The position numbers and the translations under genes were made by a program. From the IMG/VR virus record IMGVR_UViG_3300036944_001289, positions 145,283 to 209,282 of that record: DNA of 64,000 nt, one strand, 5' to 3'. Positions 49,130 to 55,911 of the stretch are shown here, in pieces. Every line of letters begins with the position of its first letter. Position 1 is the first letter of the stretch. The DNA comes from a virus. Under the pieces are notes generated by a model that did not search any database, had not been told where the DNA came from, and saw nothing but the letters and a program-made list of their open reading frames with translations.

Positions 49130-49327
49130 TTACTTCGTAAGTACGTCCATCATTACATTACGATACGTAATTGCATTTTGCAAAGCAAATGCTGTACCAC
49201 CATGTTGATTGTCACCGAACCACTTTGAGCGGTCCTGTCCTCCAATATGTGAGCGAACCTGCCAGCCATGCTGGTTGGTTAGTGAGATGTCGATACGATT
49301 GATGTTTTTTAGTGGCTTATTGTTCAT
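49130..49327 (-). CDS. hypothetical protein
   Basis: 65 aa: INRIDISLTNQHGWQVRSHI then a helical end. It starts 2 bases after the stop of 49329-49733, same unit. No family recognised. Confidence 0.55.
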   Translation of the reverse strand: MNNKPLKNINRIDISLTNQHGWQVRSHIGGQDRSKWFGDNQHGGTAFALQNAITYRNVMMDVLTK

Positions 49328-49328
49328 A

Positions 49329-49733
49329 TTAAATATTTTCGATTATTCCGCTGAATTTTTCAAGATCTGATAGTTCTTCCTTATATGGTGTACGCATTAC
49401 TAGTTGATATATCTCTTCAAATGTAAATTCTCCTGGAAGAAATGCATAACAACCTCTCTCATTCCAAATATAATTCATCTGTTCCTCGAAGTGATTTGGT
49501 GTTGGGTTGTCAGTAAAGTAAAAGTTTCGATGATCGTATTCAATCATCTTCCACATAGATAAGTCTAGCTCATCATGTTTATCTTCTTTATGTGTGTTTA
49601 TTACTTCTGTGTGTATTTTAACATTGCAAGGTGTTTGGATACTTTCAACTTTATCATAGTTATATGCACAACCAAAAAGAAAACCTATATAAGCTATTGC
49701 GCAATTTATAATTATATTAGATACTTTTATCAT
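49329..49733 (-). CDS. membrane-anchored hypothetical protein
   Basis: 134 aa. N-terminal hydrophobic segment (IIINCAIAYIGFLFGCAYNY), possibly a lipobox-like Cys, then a soluble acidic domain. Overlaps 49730-49960 by 4 bases. Confidence 0.55.
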   Translation of the reverse strand: MIKVSNIIINCAIAYIGFLFGCAYNYDKVESIQTPCNVKIHTEVINTHKEDKHDELDLSMWKMIEYDHRNFYFTDNPTPNHFEEQMNYIWNERGCYAFLPGEFTFEEIYQLVMRTPYKEELSDLEKFSGIIENI

Positions 49734-49960
49734 TTACAGGTATTCTTAGAGAAGTTTTTAACTGCAGATCTTGCACCGTTTGCTACATAATACTTCTTAG
49801 TAGACTCAAAAGAGTCAGCGGTAAAGATCTCTACCTCACCTCCCGTCTTATGAGCAAACGTCATACGACCAAACCTATTCTTAGATGTTTCACGAGGCTG
49901 AAAGTTCGGATTAGGTAGGATACCCATCTCAATTAACTTCTTAGTCTTATCTTCGTTCAT
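49730..49960 (-). CDS. hypothetical protein
   Basis: 76 aa, basic: NRFGRMTFAHKTGGEVEIFT then ANGARSAVKNFSKNTCK. Four bases after the deaminase-like gene, same operon. Confidence 0.55.
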   Translation of the reverse strand: MNEDKTKKLIEMGILPNPNFQPRETSKNRFGRMTFAHKTGGEVEIFTADSFESTKKYYVANGARSAVKNFSKNTCK

Positions 49961-49964
49961 ATGT

Positions 49965-50375
49965 TTATGGGAATTTTGTTAAAGTTCCTTTGGCATCAGT
50001 ATACCATACCCTTTTCAAGTTATATTGTCCAAGATAAAAAGCGCAGTTAGGGCAAGGAATACTATTATCTACTTCTCCATTGTTGTTAATGCGGATGTTA
50101 ATCATCTCAATCTTAGAAAAGTCATCAATAGATTTACCCTTACCAAGTGCATCCATTTCAGAGTGGATACCAGCAATATAATCCTTTTTATACTCTCTAG
50201 TACACTTATAAGTAGCAGAGATACGATTAGTCTTCTTATAATGGTTAGTACCGATCTCGATTATCTTTCCTTTTCTAACTAGAAATGATACATGAAAGCA
50301 TGGGCCAGATTTGTGCTTCTCAATCTTGAGAGCTCGAGCAATATCAATTAATCTATTGAATTGCTTGTTGTTCAT
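49965..50375 (-). CDS. cytidine/deoxycytidylate deaminase-like zinc protein
   Basis: 136 aa from the ATG at 50375; a longer frame to 50453 would run through tRNA sequence. Zinc and catalytic motifs are present: H71-S-E73 in GIHSEMDA and P-C108-P-N-C111 in SIPCPNCAFY. The family removes the amino group from cytosine nucleotides or related bases. The sequence before the active site is unusual, so the substrate is uncertain. It follows a tRNA remnant and tRNA-Arg. Confidence 0.7.
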   Translation of the reverse strand: MNNKQFNRLIDIARALKIEKHKSGPCFHVSFLVRKGKIIEIGTNHYKKTNRISATYKCTREYKKDYIAGIHSEMDALGKGKSIDDFSKIEMINIRINNNGEVDNSIPCPNCAFYLGQYNLKRVWYTDAKGTLTKFP

Positions 50376-50384
50376 GTTTGAAAA

Positions 50385-50412
50385 TGGCGCCTCCGGTTGG
50401 ACTCTAACCCAG
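50385..50412 (-). tRNA. 3' fragment of a tRNA (remnant)
   Basis: Ends CGGAGGCGCCA and includes a T-loop-like GGTTAGAGTCC, but there is no matching 5' half; tRNA-Arg begins directly upstream. Probably a decayed tRNA gene. Confidence 0.4.
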
Positions 50413-50425
50413 AATAAAAGCTTAA

Positions 50426-50501
50426 TGGTGCCTTCGTTGGGATTCGAACCCAAATAAACGCTTTAGAAGAGCGTTGTCCTAATCCATTGAACGACAAAGG
50501 C
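50426..50501 (-). tRNA. tRNA-Arg (UCU)
   Basis: Cloverleaf with acceptor GCCTTTG/CGAAGGC, anticodon stem ACGCT/AGCGT, loop CTTCTAA (anticodon UCU, reads AGA), T-arm TGGGTTCGAATCCCA and encoded CCA. AGA is a common codon in this AT-rich genome. Confidence 0.93.
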
Positions 50502-50505
50502 ATAT

Positions 50506-51177
50506 TCATTTTACTAAAAGTGATTTTATATACTCCTCAGTTAGTTGTTCTTTAGTAAGAAAAATAATATTATTATACTGTTCCTTGAGATGTTGAATTT
50601 TTGTTGACTGTACTTGCCTAGCAAAGGGGTTCTTAGGATCTAGGAATAGGTTATAATCTGGTAAAAAAAAGTCACTAAAATAATTATGTTCTATACCTTC
50701 ACTATCTTTCCATCTTATTGGTTTGGGACGTATCCATAAAACTTTTAAATTATCAAGTATATTAGCAAGATTTAACTCCCAACTAGAATCTAGCAGTACA
50801 CCTTTGTACTTAATAGTTTTCTTCTTTAACCGTCTATGTGGTGAGTTTAGTGCTATATTTCGTAATTTTATTTTTGTCTCTTCAGATTGTGATCTTTTTC
50901 CATATTTTACATAAATCAATGCTGCATTCTCTTTTCGATTTCGTTTTTTAATTAGCCCATTTTTAGATGCTTTGCATATAGTTAAGGCTGTGCAGTTGAA
51001 TTTAGTCGCACATTCAGCATAACTTTTACCAGTATCATAATAGTTTTGGACTTCTTCCCAATTTATATCATCATAACGAGTATATGAACATGTTTTACAC
51101 CATCTTAAATGATTTCTTTTGGCGCCAACTTTAAGTCCACTTATATCTTTATCACATGTAGGACAGTATATTATCAT
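50506..51177 (-). CDS. homing endonuclease with zinc finger and PD-(D/E)xK-like core
   Basis: 223 aa from the ATG at 51177, set by the box at 51183. N-terminal zinc site C-x2-C...C-x2-C (YCPTCDKDISG, RWCKTC), then a helix-turn-helix (SYAECATKFNCTALTICKAS). A nuclease-like part follows (LDSSWELNLANILDN, IRWKDSEG, SDFFLPDYNLFLDPK). It resembles endonucleases that target tRNA or rRNA genes. It sits 4 bases from tRNA-Arg and next to a broken tRNA 5' half, which fits a mobile element. Confidence 0.68.
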   Translation of the reverse strand: MIIYCPTCDKDISGLKVGAKRNHLRWCKTCSYTRYDDINWEEVQNYYDTGKSYAECATKFNCTALTICKASKNGLIKKRNRKENAALIYVKYGKRSQSEETKIKLRNIALNSPHRRLKKKTIKYKGVLLDSSWELNLANILDNLKVLWIRPKPIRWKDSEGIEHNYFSDFFLPDYNLFLDPKNPFARQVQSTKIQHLKEQYNNIIFLTKEQLTEEYIKSLLVK

Positions 51178-51182
51178 GTAAC

Positions 51183-51190
51183 TATTTATC
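51183..51190 (-). promoter_or_regulatory. late-type promoter GATAAATA
   Basis: Five bases before the ATG at 51177; supports that start. Confidence 0.5.
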
Positions 51191-51192
51191 GG

Positions 51193-51242
51193 ATAGAGCA
51201 ACGAATCAAGGCGCTTGCTCTATACAACTGAGCTACAGTGAC
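51193..51242 (-). tRNA. 5' half of a tRNA gene (remnant) folded into a hairpin
   Basis: GTCACTG-TA-GCTC...GAGC-A-AGCGCCTTGATT gives an acceptor strand, D-arm and the start of an anticodon arm. It then stops matching and continues as TTGCTCTAT, which pairs with ATAGAGCAA. No 3' half follows. It looks like a tRNA cut at its anticodon loop beside the homing endonuclease. Confidence 0.5.
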
Positions 51243-51250
51243 ATAAAATG

Positions 51251-51571
51251 TTAAACTAGTTTTTCGATTTTGTATCGAGAGTTCTGTGTGGTTGCAATGC
51301 CATCCTTATACTCAATAACCTTTGAGGTAGAAAATACACCGTCGCGACCAGCTGGATGTTTCTTATTCGCAACACGAGCAAGCCAAATAGGTGAACCTAC
51401 TTTAATCTCTTCTATAAGAGAACCAAGAGTCCAGTAATCGTCGGTGATTGAAGAGGCTTTACTAAACTCGTTAAGTGCCTCAATTTTGGTGATCTTATAA
51501 AGAGTTATACCAAACCTAGCAAAGCGGCTATGAGCCTTTACAAACTCATTGATGTATTCTTGTTCGGTCAT
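51251..51571 (-). CDS. hypothetical protein
   Basis: 106 aa, with a strand-rich C-terminal half (GSPIWLARVANKKHPAGRDG). Early promoter element at 51589. No family recognised. Confidence 0.55.
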   Translation of the reverse strand: MTEQEYINEFVKAHSRFARFGITLYKITKIEALNEFSKASSITDDYWTLGSLIEEIKVGSPIWLARVANKKHPAGRDGVFSTSKVIEYKDGIATTQNSRYKIEKLV

Positions 51572-51588
51572 TTTATAATTTTATGAAA

Positions 51589-51593
51589 GTTCC
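51589..51593 (-). promoter_or_regulatory. early promoter element GGAAC
   Basis: GGAACTTTCATAAAATTATA before the ATG at 51571. The bases upstream (51600-51675) fold into stems (CCAAGC/GCTTGG; CCAGC/GCTGG), probably the end of the preceding unit. Confidence 0.45.
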
Positions 51594-51677
51594 ACCAGCC
51601 CGTTTTTATTGAGGTGGTCGCTGGCTCTCCCTCAGTCGATCATATCCCCAAGCTTTATGGGCTTGGTTCTTGAATGG

Positions 51678-52106
51678 TTAGCTGACAAATACGTTCTCGG
51701 GATTAGCTTCAATATACTCCCCGATTTGCTTAAAAGTTAACTCTCGGTCGTTCATATCTGCAAGACTACCAAACTTATCACCTTGAACAGTTGCAGCTTT
51801 CTTAAACTTACCAACACAATTGCGTAATTTAAGTAATGTTCTTGCGCTATTAGGTAATGTATGACCATCAATATCATATTTAATAAAGGGTAATGCACCA
51901 TGTGGCTCCTCTATCGTTTTGGGTAGCTTTAATTCACCTGTTTCGTTAGCAAGTTTGCAAGCTAGACCAAGACAGCAATACACAGCTGTCTTATTTAACC
52001 GATTAACGGTATGTAGTCGGCTCTTACCTTGACGAAAACGTCCAGATTTAAGAGCATCAATCCAGAGACGTTGAAATGGTGTAAAATTATATGGTTGTTT
52101 GTTCAT
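51678..52106 (-). CDS. conserved phage hypothetical protein (CCLGLAC type)
   Basis: 142 aa. FTPFQRLWIDALKSGRFRQG and AVYCCLGLACKLA, then a central LPNSARTLLKL and DMNDRELTFKQIGEYI. This is a widespread short phage family of unknown role. It is a tandem paralogue of 52103-52489, overlapping it by 4 bases. Confidence 0.65.
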   Translation of the reverse strand: MNKQPYNFTPFQRLWIDALKSGRFRQGKSRLHTVNRLNKTAVYCCLGLACKLANETGELKLPKTIEEPHGALPFIKYDIDGHTLPNSARTLLKLRNCVGKFKKAATVQGDKFGSLADMNDRELTFKQIGEYIEANPENVFVS

Positions 52107-52489
52107 GTTATATTATTGAAGTAACGTTGAGGATTTTGTCGAATTTTAGCAGCAAGACATTTATGAGATTCACCCATATCGTTCAATACTGCGAGATCAT
52201 CTCCGCGTTTATCTACTAAGTTAAGCGCAGTTTGAACTGATTTTGGTAAATAACTTCTCCCACCATCAAAAGACACAACAGGTTTACCTAATGCAGCTGA
52301 TACTGACATTTTCTTTGAAACCTTTACTCCATTCTCACGTGCAACAACACAAGCAACACCGAGACAACAATAACTAACCGTCTTACGTTTTATATTGCGT
52401 GTTGCAAGGTGATTTTTACCTTGACGAAAACGTCCAGTTTCGAGAGCATTAATCCAAGCTTCTTGTAAAGGTGTAAAATTGTATTTCAT
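52103..52489 (-). CDS. conserved phage hypothetical protein (CCLGVAC type)
   Basis: 128 aa. FTPLQEAWINALETGRFRQG, VSYCCLGVACVVA, YLPKSVQTALNL, VLNDMGESHKCLAAKI: same layout as its downstream paralogue. First gene after the tRNA region, with an early-type element at 52509. Confidence 0.65.
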   Translation of the reverse strand: MKYNFTPLQEAWINALETGRFRQGKNHLATRNIKRKTVSYCCLGVACVVARENGVKVSKKMSVSAALGKPVVSFDGGRSYLPKSVQTALNLVDKRGDDLAVLNDMGESHKCLAAKIRQNPQRYFNNIT

Positions 52490-52508
52490 ACTTGTATATG
52501 TTATTCTT

Positions 52509-52513
52509 GTTCC
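52509..52513 (-). promoter_or_regulatory. early promoter element GGAAC
   Basis: GGAACAAGAATAACATAT, about 20 bases before the ATG at 52489. Confidence 0.4.
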
Positions 52514-52546
52514 TGATGCTATTCAGGATGTATGTAATTAAAAAAT

Positions 52547-52631
52547 TGGTGCCGCAGGCCGGACTCGAACCGGCACGCCGTTAAGGCAACAGATTTTAAG
52601 TCTGTAGTGTCTACCATTCCACCACTGCGGC
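52547..52631 (-). tRNA. tRNA-Leu (UAA)
   Basis: Type II cloverleaf: acceptor GCCGCAG/CTGCGGC, anticodon stem ACAGA/TCTGT, loop CTTAAAA (anticodon UAA, reads UUA), long variable arm TGCCTTAACGGCGT, T-arm GCCGGTTCGAGTCCGGC, encoded CCA. Confidence 0.95.
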
Positions 52632-52637
52632 ATTAAT

Positions 52638-52704
52638 CTCTCAGGTGACACTAACTATTAACCCATTACTCTAATTATTAACAAACAACATTATCACCTG
52701 AGAG
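52638..52704 (-). ncRNA. structured block closed by an 11-bp stem
   Basis: CTCTCAGGTGA and TCACCTGAGAG enclose 45 AT-rich bases, directly before tRNA-Leu on the minus strand. Confidence 0.45.
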
Positions 52705-52729
52705 AAAATTAAAAAAAGAACTAAATGAA

Positions 52730-52806
52730 GGATATCAACTTTTATAGTGGTTTAGCCTATCTTCAATGAAGTCAGCGTTAGCTCATAGGTTATATCCATT
52801 ACCACC
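52730..52806 (-). ncRNA. structured block with crossing stems
   Basis: GGATAT/ATATCC, CCTAT/ATAGG and GTGG/CCAC cross each other (pseudoknot-like); short inner hairpins CTTC/GAAG and AGC/GCT. An early-type GGAAC...TATAAAAT lies upstream at 52875. Confidence 0.35.
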
Positions 52807-52874
52807 TTGTATCGCTTAGAAAGCGATTAGCATTTTCAATTAACTTATCTTTTATATGACATAATTTTATAGAA

Positions 52875-52879
52875 GTTCC
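52875..52879 (-). promoter_or_regulatory. early promoter element GGAAC inside the RNA array
   Basis: GGAACTTCTATAAAAT on the minus strand, before the block at 52730-52806. Confidence 0.45.
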
Positions 52880-53040
52880 AAGGTTAAAAGATTTGATAAT
52901 CTCCATGGTAGTTATTCTGCTATAGTTATTTCAGGAGGGTTTCTCTCTACTGCTGCTGTGCTGCTCACAACATTTGGAGCATCCTAAGACTACCTTAATC
53001 ATCCTAGGCCATTCTTACGAATCGATTATCAAAATTAGTG

Positions 53041-53144
53041 AAGTGTTATAAGACTCGAACTTATATGTTGTGACTAAATCAACCGGCCCGCTAAGTGTAT
53101 ACGTCATATACCACCGCCTATGTTTACCATTTCATCAAACACCT
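53041..53144 (-). tRNA. tRNA-like element with unassigned anticodon
   Basis: 104 bases. Acceptor AGGTGTT/AACACTT (one G-T pair), D-arm-like ATG...CAT with GG in its loop, and a canonical T-arm ATAAG-TTCGAGT-CTTAT. The middle is too long and folds as extra hairpins, so no anticodon can be assigned; CCA is not encoded. A tRNA with an insertion, or a tRNA-like RNA. Confidence 0.4.
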
Positions 53145-53155
53145 CAAAAAACTAA

Positions 53156-53248
53156 TCACATAACAATCAGGTAATCTTCTGCCGCTGGTTACCGGTTACC
53201 TCCGATCCGAGACTTATACATGATAGTTTAAATTGCTATGTGAAGATT
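53156..53248 (-). ncRNA. structured block with two crossing 7-bp stems
   Basis: AATCTTC/GAAGATT and TCACATA/TATGTGA interlock as a pseudoknot around a G/C-rich core with tandem GGTAACC. Confidence 0.4.
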
Positions 53249-53277
53249 ATATGAAAGAACAAAAAAATAAAGCCCAG

Positions 53278-53370
53278 ATAGGTTTGACCTGCGTTACCTA
53301 TTATTCGTTTCATCAGCAGGTGAGTCATCCACGAATATATCTATCGTTAGAAAGAACTGGATAAATCAAT
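53278..53370 (-). ncRNA. structured block with an H-type pseudoknot
   Basis: In order on the minus strand: ACCTGC, ATAGGT, GCAGGT, ACCTAT, two interlocked 6-bp stems. An additional hairpin is ATCC...GGAT with inner ACGA/TCGT. Confidence 0.4.
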
Positions 53371-53384
53371 AAAGAACAAAAATG

Positions 53385-53503
53385 TTTACGGTTACTTTAC
53401 AATGGCTGTTTTTGATGACTAGTCAGCCCAATTTCCACGAATTTCACCGTTGGATAATTCCGGTTAGAGGTCAATCTTTCCTTGTTACCCTAAGCTATTA
53501 AAA
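53385..53503 (-). ncRNA. structured block downstream of tRNA-Met
   Basis: Stems GGCTG/CAGCC, CCAA/TTGG and GAATT/AATTC, the last two interlocking; lies between tRNA-Met and the spacer at 53371. Confidence 0.3.
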
Positions 53504-53582
53504 TGGTAGGCAGAGTGGGATTCTAACCCACGATCCGAGTGTTATGAGCACTCCGCTTTGGAACGGGCTAAGCTATCTGCCT
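53504..53582 (-). tRNA. tRNA with CAU anticodon (elongator Met or Ile2)
   Basis: Acceptor AGGCAGA/TCTGCCT, D-stem GCTT/AAGC, anticodon stem GAGTG/CACTC with loop CTCATAA, T-arm GTGGGTTAGAATCCCAC, encoded CCA. The A1-U72 pair excludes a typical initiator. Met or lysidine-modified Ile cannot be separated by eye. Confidence 0.9.
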
Positions 53583-53617
53583 GAAAGATTTACAAAACTT
53601 ACAAAGAACAAAAATAA

Positions 53618-53732
53618 TTCTCAATATAGGCCGTTCATACAATACTTTTGCTAATGTACTATTGTATACATCGCACCGTGCGTAGTTCAATTATCCGTAG
53701 CATCGGAATTTTGTAACCACTTATATTGAGAA
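53618..53732 (-). ncRNA. 115-nt structured block closed by an 11-bp stem
   Basis: TTCTCAATATA/TATATTGAGAA closes the element; inner stems TCCG/CGGA and ATACAATA/TATTGTAT. Confidence 0.45.
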
Positions 53733-53747
53733 AAGAACAAAATTAGT

Positions 53748-53773
53748 GCGTTGTACGTAGGAGCTACCAACGC
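53748..53773 (-). ncRNA. hairpin at the end of the first array block
   Basis: GCGTTG/CAACGC with inner GTAG/CTAC, followed by ACTAATTTTG on the minus strand. The block from here to 53958 is otherwise without clear gene or fold. Confidence 0.4.
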
Positions 53774-53960
53774 TAATAGCTGTACTTCACCAGCCTACTC
53801 TAGCTTTCATTACCACTCTGCGCTTTCAAAGTATCGGTAACTACTCATTATACATTTCACTTAAGACAATCACCTGCGGGTGTGTTGCAATATATAAGTT
53901 TCTATCAATTACTATCTAGAAATTGTTAACGAACTCTCTTAACACCTAAATTGTATTAAA

Positions 53961-53965
53961 GTTCC
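53961..53965 (-). promoter_or_regulatory. early promoter element before the tRNA array
   Basis: GGAACTTTAATACAATTT on the minus strand; the next feature downstream is the structured RNA array. Confidence 0.5.
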
Positions 53966-53981
53966 TAGGCTATAATTTTTA

Positions 53982-54305
53982 TTAGCTCAATTTAATGCAG
54001 CAATCCAGATCATAGAAACCTTGCTTATCAAAACCTTCTGAAGCCAATACCTGCGTGTTGATAAAGTCAGCAAGGTTACGAGCATCACCTTCCAGTAGTT
54101 TCAATTTATTAGCTACATAATCCCAATGAGCAAAATGGCTAAAGGTATATGCTCCTTTTCCCATGATACCAATAAAGAAAGATCCTTCATTGCGTATAAA
54201 TCCTACTTGAAACATTGTCCCATTGCCTAGTGCAAGGTTAATAAAACCATGCGTTGAATCTAGGTATTTAAACTCCTTACTCTCAAAAGGTCTAATTGTT
54301 TCCAT
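53982..54305 (-). CDS. hypothetical protein
   Basis: 107 aa, beta-rich (INLALGNGTMFQVGFIRNEG) with a helical end and CCIKLS. Own early-type promoter at 54322. No family recognised. Confidence 0.55.
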   Translation of the reverse strand: METIRPFESKEFKYLDSTHGFINLALGNGTMFQVGFIRNEGSFFIGIMGKGAYTFSHFAHWDYVANKLKLLEGDARNLADFINTQVLASEGFDKQGFYDLDCCIKLS

Positions 54306-54321
54306 GTTTTATTTTATATCA

Positions 54322-54326
54322 GTTCC
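54322..54326 (-). promoter_or_regulatory. early promoter element GGAAC
   Basis: GGAACTGATATAAAATAAAA, about 16 bases before the ATG at 54305. Confidence 0.45.
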
Positions 54327-54332
54327 TGCGGA

Positions 54333-54506
54333 TTAACCAATCTCTTTACCTCTAAAGTAAGCACATAAAGCCATCCAAAAAGCTGTTAAAAACGTACAGA
54401 TTGCATAACCTGCACCCATATTCTTGTATATAAGTGCAGATACTGATCCAAGTATAATACAAGGTACTGTACCATCTAAAGCGATGTATCGTAGTATTCT
54501 TTTCAT
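54333..54506 (-). CDS. small membrane protein
   Basis: 57 aa, MKRILRYIALDGTVPCIILG then SVSALIYKN, and a second hydrophobic stretch ICTFLTAFWMALCAYF. The ATG overlaps the stop of 54503-54709 (ATGA). Confidence 0.55.
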   Translation of the reverse strand: MKRILRYIALDGTVPCIILGSVSALIYKNMGAGYAICTFLTAFWMALCAYFRGKEIG

Positions 54507-54709
54507 TTTGTTTTATATTCTGAGTTACTAGGCAAGCTCTTAGTTAACTGCTTAAGGTGTATAAGTAGCTGAGTAAGCTCATTAACCTCATCGTGCGGCC
54601 ATTCTTCATTATTATTTTCTTCTAATAAATTGATAATCTCTTCCATCTTGGAAGAAGCTTCAGCACGTGTATAAGAGATATCTATCTCTTGATTTGTTTG
54701 AGTGTCCAT
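54503..54709 (-). CDS. small acidic helical protein
   Basis: 68 aa: SSKMEEIINLLEENNNEEWP then LTQLLIHLKQLTKSLP. Coupled to the membrane protein downstream. No family recognised. Confidence 0.55.
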   Translation of the reverse strand: MDTQTNQEIDISYTRAEASSKMEEIINLLEENNNEEWPHDEVNELTQLLIHLKQLTKSLPSNSEYKTK

Positions 54710-54770
54710 AAAAGTATTGGGAAAAGGAAATCGGAGGCTAACCAGTCGTTGCAGAAAATGCGGTTAAATG

Positions 54771-55016
54771 TCACAGGTCATGCGGAGCAGCTAGCCCCGC
54801 ATTTCTGAACTTGTCGTTAGGCACGGGGAACCGTCCTGCGTGTAGTCGGCAAAGGTGCATTCCGTTGAAGTTCCCGCACGCAGACGCTTTGCACGGTCTG
54901 CTTATCCATGCGCCGCCCCTTCGCTCCATAGGATAGTATCCTTCACAGAGCCTAACAAGGCACTGGACGCGAAGCCCTTTGCGGGTCGCGGGTTGATCGG
55001 AAGCGTTGTTTTTCAT
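54771..55016 (-). CDS. Cys-rich zinc-finger-like protein in a GC-rich island
   Basis: 81 aa. CLVRLCEGYYPMERRGGAWI then C-x4-C and a final HLCRLHAGRF place Cys/His pairs as in a small zinc ribbon. Codons are G/C-rich, unlike every neighbour, so the gene was probably acquired recently. It overlaps the 30-aa gene before it by 4 bases, a compact two-gene unit. Confidence 0.6.
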   Translation of the reverse strand: MKNNASDQPATRKGLRVQCLVRLCEGYYPMERRGGAWISRPCKASACGNFNGMHLCRLHAGRFPVPNDKFRNAGLAAPHDL

Positions 55017-55105
55017 CGGTAGTCAGGTAGAGCGCGGCTTTTTTCTGACGCATTGAGCGCCTGAGCGACCTTGGCTTGGGATTCGGGACTTAGTTTGGGA
55101 TTCAT
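55013..55105 (-). CDS. 30-aa leader gene of the GC-rich island
   Basis: MNPKLSPESQAKVAQALNAS then EKSRALPDYR. TGA overlaps the next ATG. G/C-rich like its partner. Too short for family assignment. Confidence 0.5.
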   Translation of the reverse strand: MNPKLSPESQAKVAQALNASEKSRALPDYR

Positions 55106-55117
55106 AAATTATTCATT

Positions 55118-55696
55118 TTAGAATGATTCAATAACCATCTTCATCCCGGCCTTAATATCTTTAAGATCTTTTACGAGCTGCTTACGGTTATAAGAGTTAT
55201 ACTTAATTGTAAAGTCTGCCAAGAACTCTGCAATGGGTCGATCTTTAAGCGATGCACTAACAATCTTTTGCCAATATTCACTTTGTTTGCATAACTCTAC
55301 AATCGAAGCTTCTGTCTTTACAGTACCATCACTATCTATAAAACACTCAATACGTTGACCTATATCGTAATACATACTATCAACGTAGTAACCTCGCATA
55401 CGATATGATAAATCACAATCTTTACTTACTAGTGTTGATAGATTATAGCCTGTACGTTTTGCAGGTGACTTATGATACCATTTATGGTATTTTTCATCGA
55501 ATTCATTTAAACTTCCATTCTTTACGAAACCAAACTCACTTGTCAAAGACACTGCAGTATCTAGCATGCACCAGAATTGCCAATGATTGTATGGTTGAGC
55601 ATTTTCCCATGCACCATCACTAAGTTGACCTTTGATTTCATTATCAAAGATAGCCTTGAGTCCTTTATTGGGTAACAAAAATAGGTGTTGTTTCAT
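55118..55696 (-). CDS. conserved phage hypothetical protein
   Basis: 192 aa from the ATG at 55696, which overlaps the previous stop (ATGA). KGQLSDGAWENAQPYNHWQF at the N-terminal part is a motif found in uncharacterised proteins of large phages; the C-terminus is helical. Function unknown. Confidence 0.6.
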   Translation of the reverse strand: MKQHLFLLPNKGLKAIFDNEIKGQLSDGAWENAQPYNHWQFWCMLDTAVSLTSEFGFVKNGSLNEFDEKYHKWYHKSPAKRTGYNLSTLVSKDCDLSYRMRGYYVDSMYYDIGQRIECFIDSDGTVKTEASIVELCKQSEYWQKIVSASLKDRPIAEFLADFTIKYNSYNRKQLVKDLKDIKAGMKMVIESF

Positions 55697-55911
55697 ATCG
55701 AAAATATTGTAGTACATTTCCCCTGGCGTAAATTGTAAACGTATTGCTTCCTGTGGTTACCTTTCTTAACTAGTACTGTACCTACATCTCCAGATACATT
55801 AGTATTAATTATATCACCATCAGTATGCATTACCGATTTAGTACATCCTGATTTGTTCTCAATTATTAAGAAAGAGTTAACAGTTCGAGGCACTATAGAA
55901 TAATCACTCAT
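55693..55911 (-). CDS. small hypothetical protein
   Basis: 72 aa from the ATG at 55911 (MSDYSIVPRTVNSFLIIENK), preferred because it overlaps the previous stop by 4 bases. Small beta-rich domain. Coupled on both sides. Confidence 0.55.
   Translation of the reverse strand: MSDYSIVPRTVNSFLIIENKSGCTKSVMHTDGDIINTNVSGDVGTVLVKKGNHRKQYVYNLRQGKCTTIFSI

Larger units (their letters stand above)
52632..53981 (-). other. array of structured non-coding RNA around tRNA genes
   Basis: About 1.35 kb with no gene of useful length in either direction. It holds tRNA-Met at 53504 and at least five blocks with long complementary arms, separated by a recurring minus-strand spacer TTTTTGTTCTTT (complement AAAGAACAAAAA near 53255, 53371, 53603, 53732; a variant at 52716). 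A minus-strand promoter element at 53961 precedes it. It is probably one transcript cut into small RNAs. Confidence 0.55.

Noticed and set aside
50376-50453. Longer start for the deaminase-like protein
   Set aside because: The added residues would be encoded by tRNA sequence; the ATG at 50375 gives a normal N-terminus.
50385-51242. A single tRNA split by the homing endonuclease
   Set aside because: The 5' half (GTCACTG acceptor) and the 3' fragment (GGAGGCG acceptor) do not pair, so they come from different tRNAs.
53296-53321. Hammerhead-ribozyme-like CTGATGA on the minus strand
   Set aside because: The next GAA follows after only three bases, so there is no stem II, and no cleavage triplet lies in the right place. 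The stems present form a pseudoknot instead.
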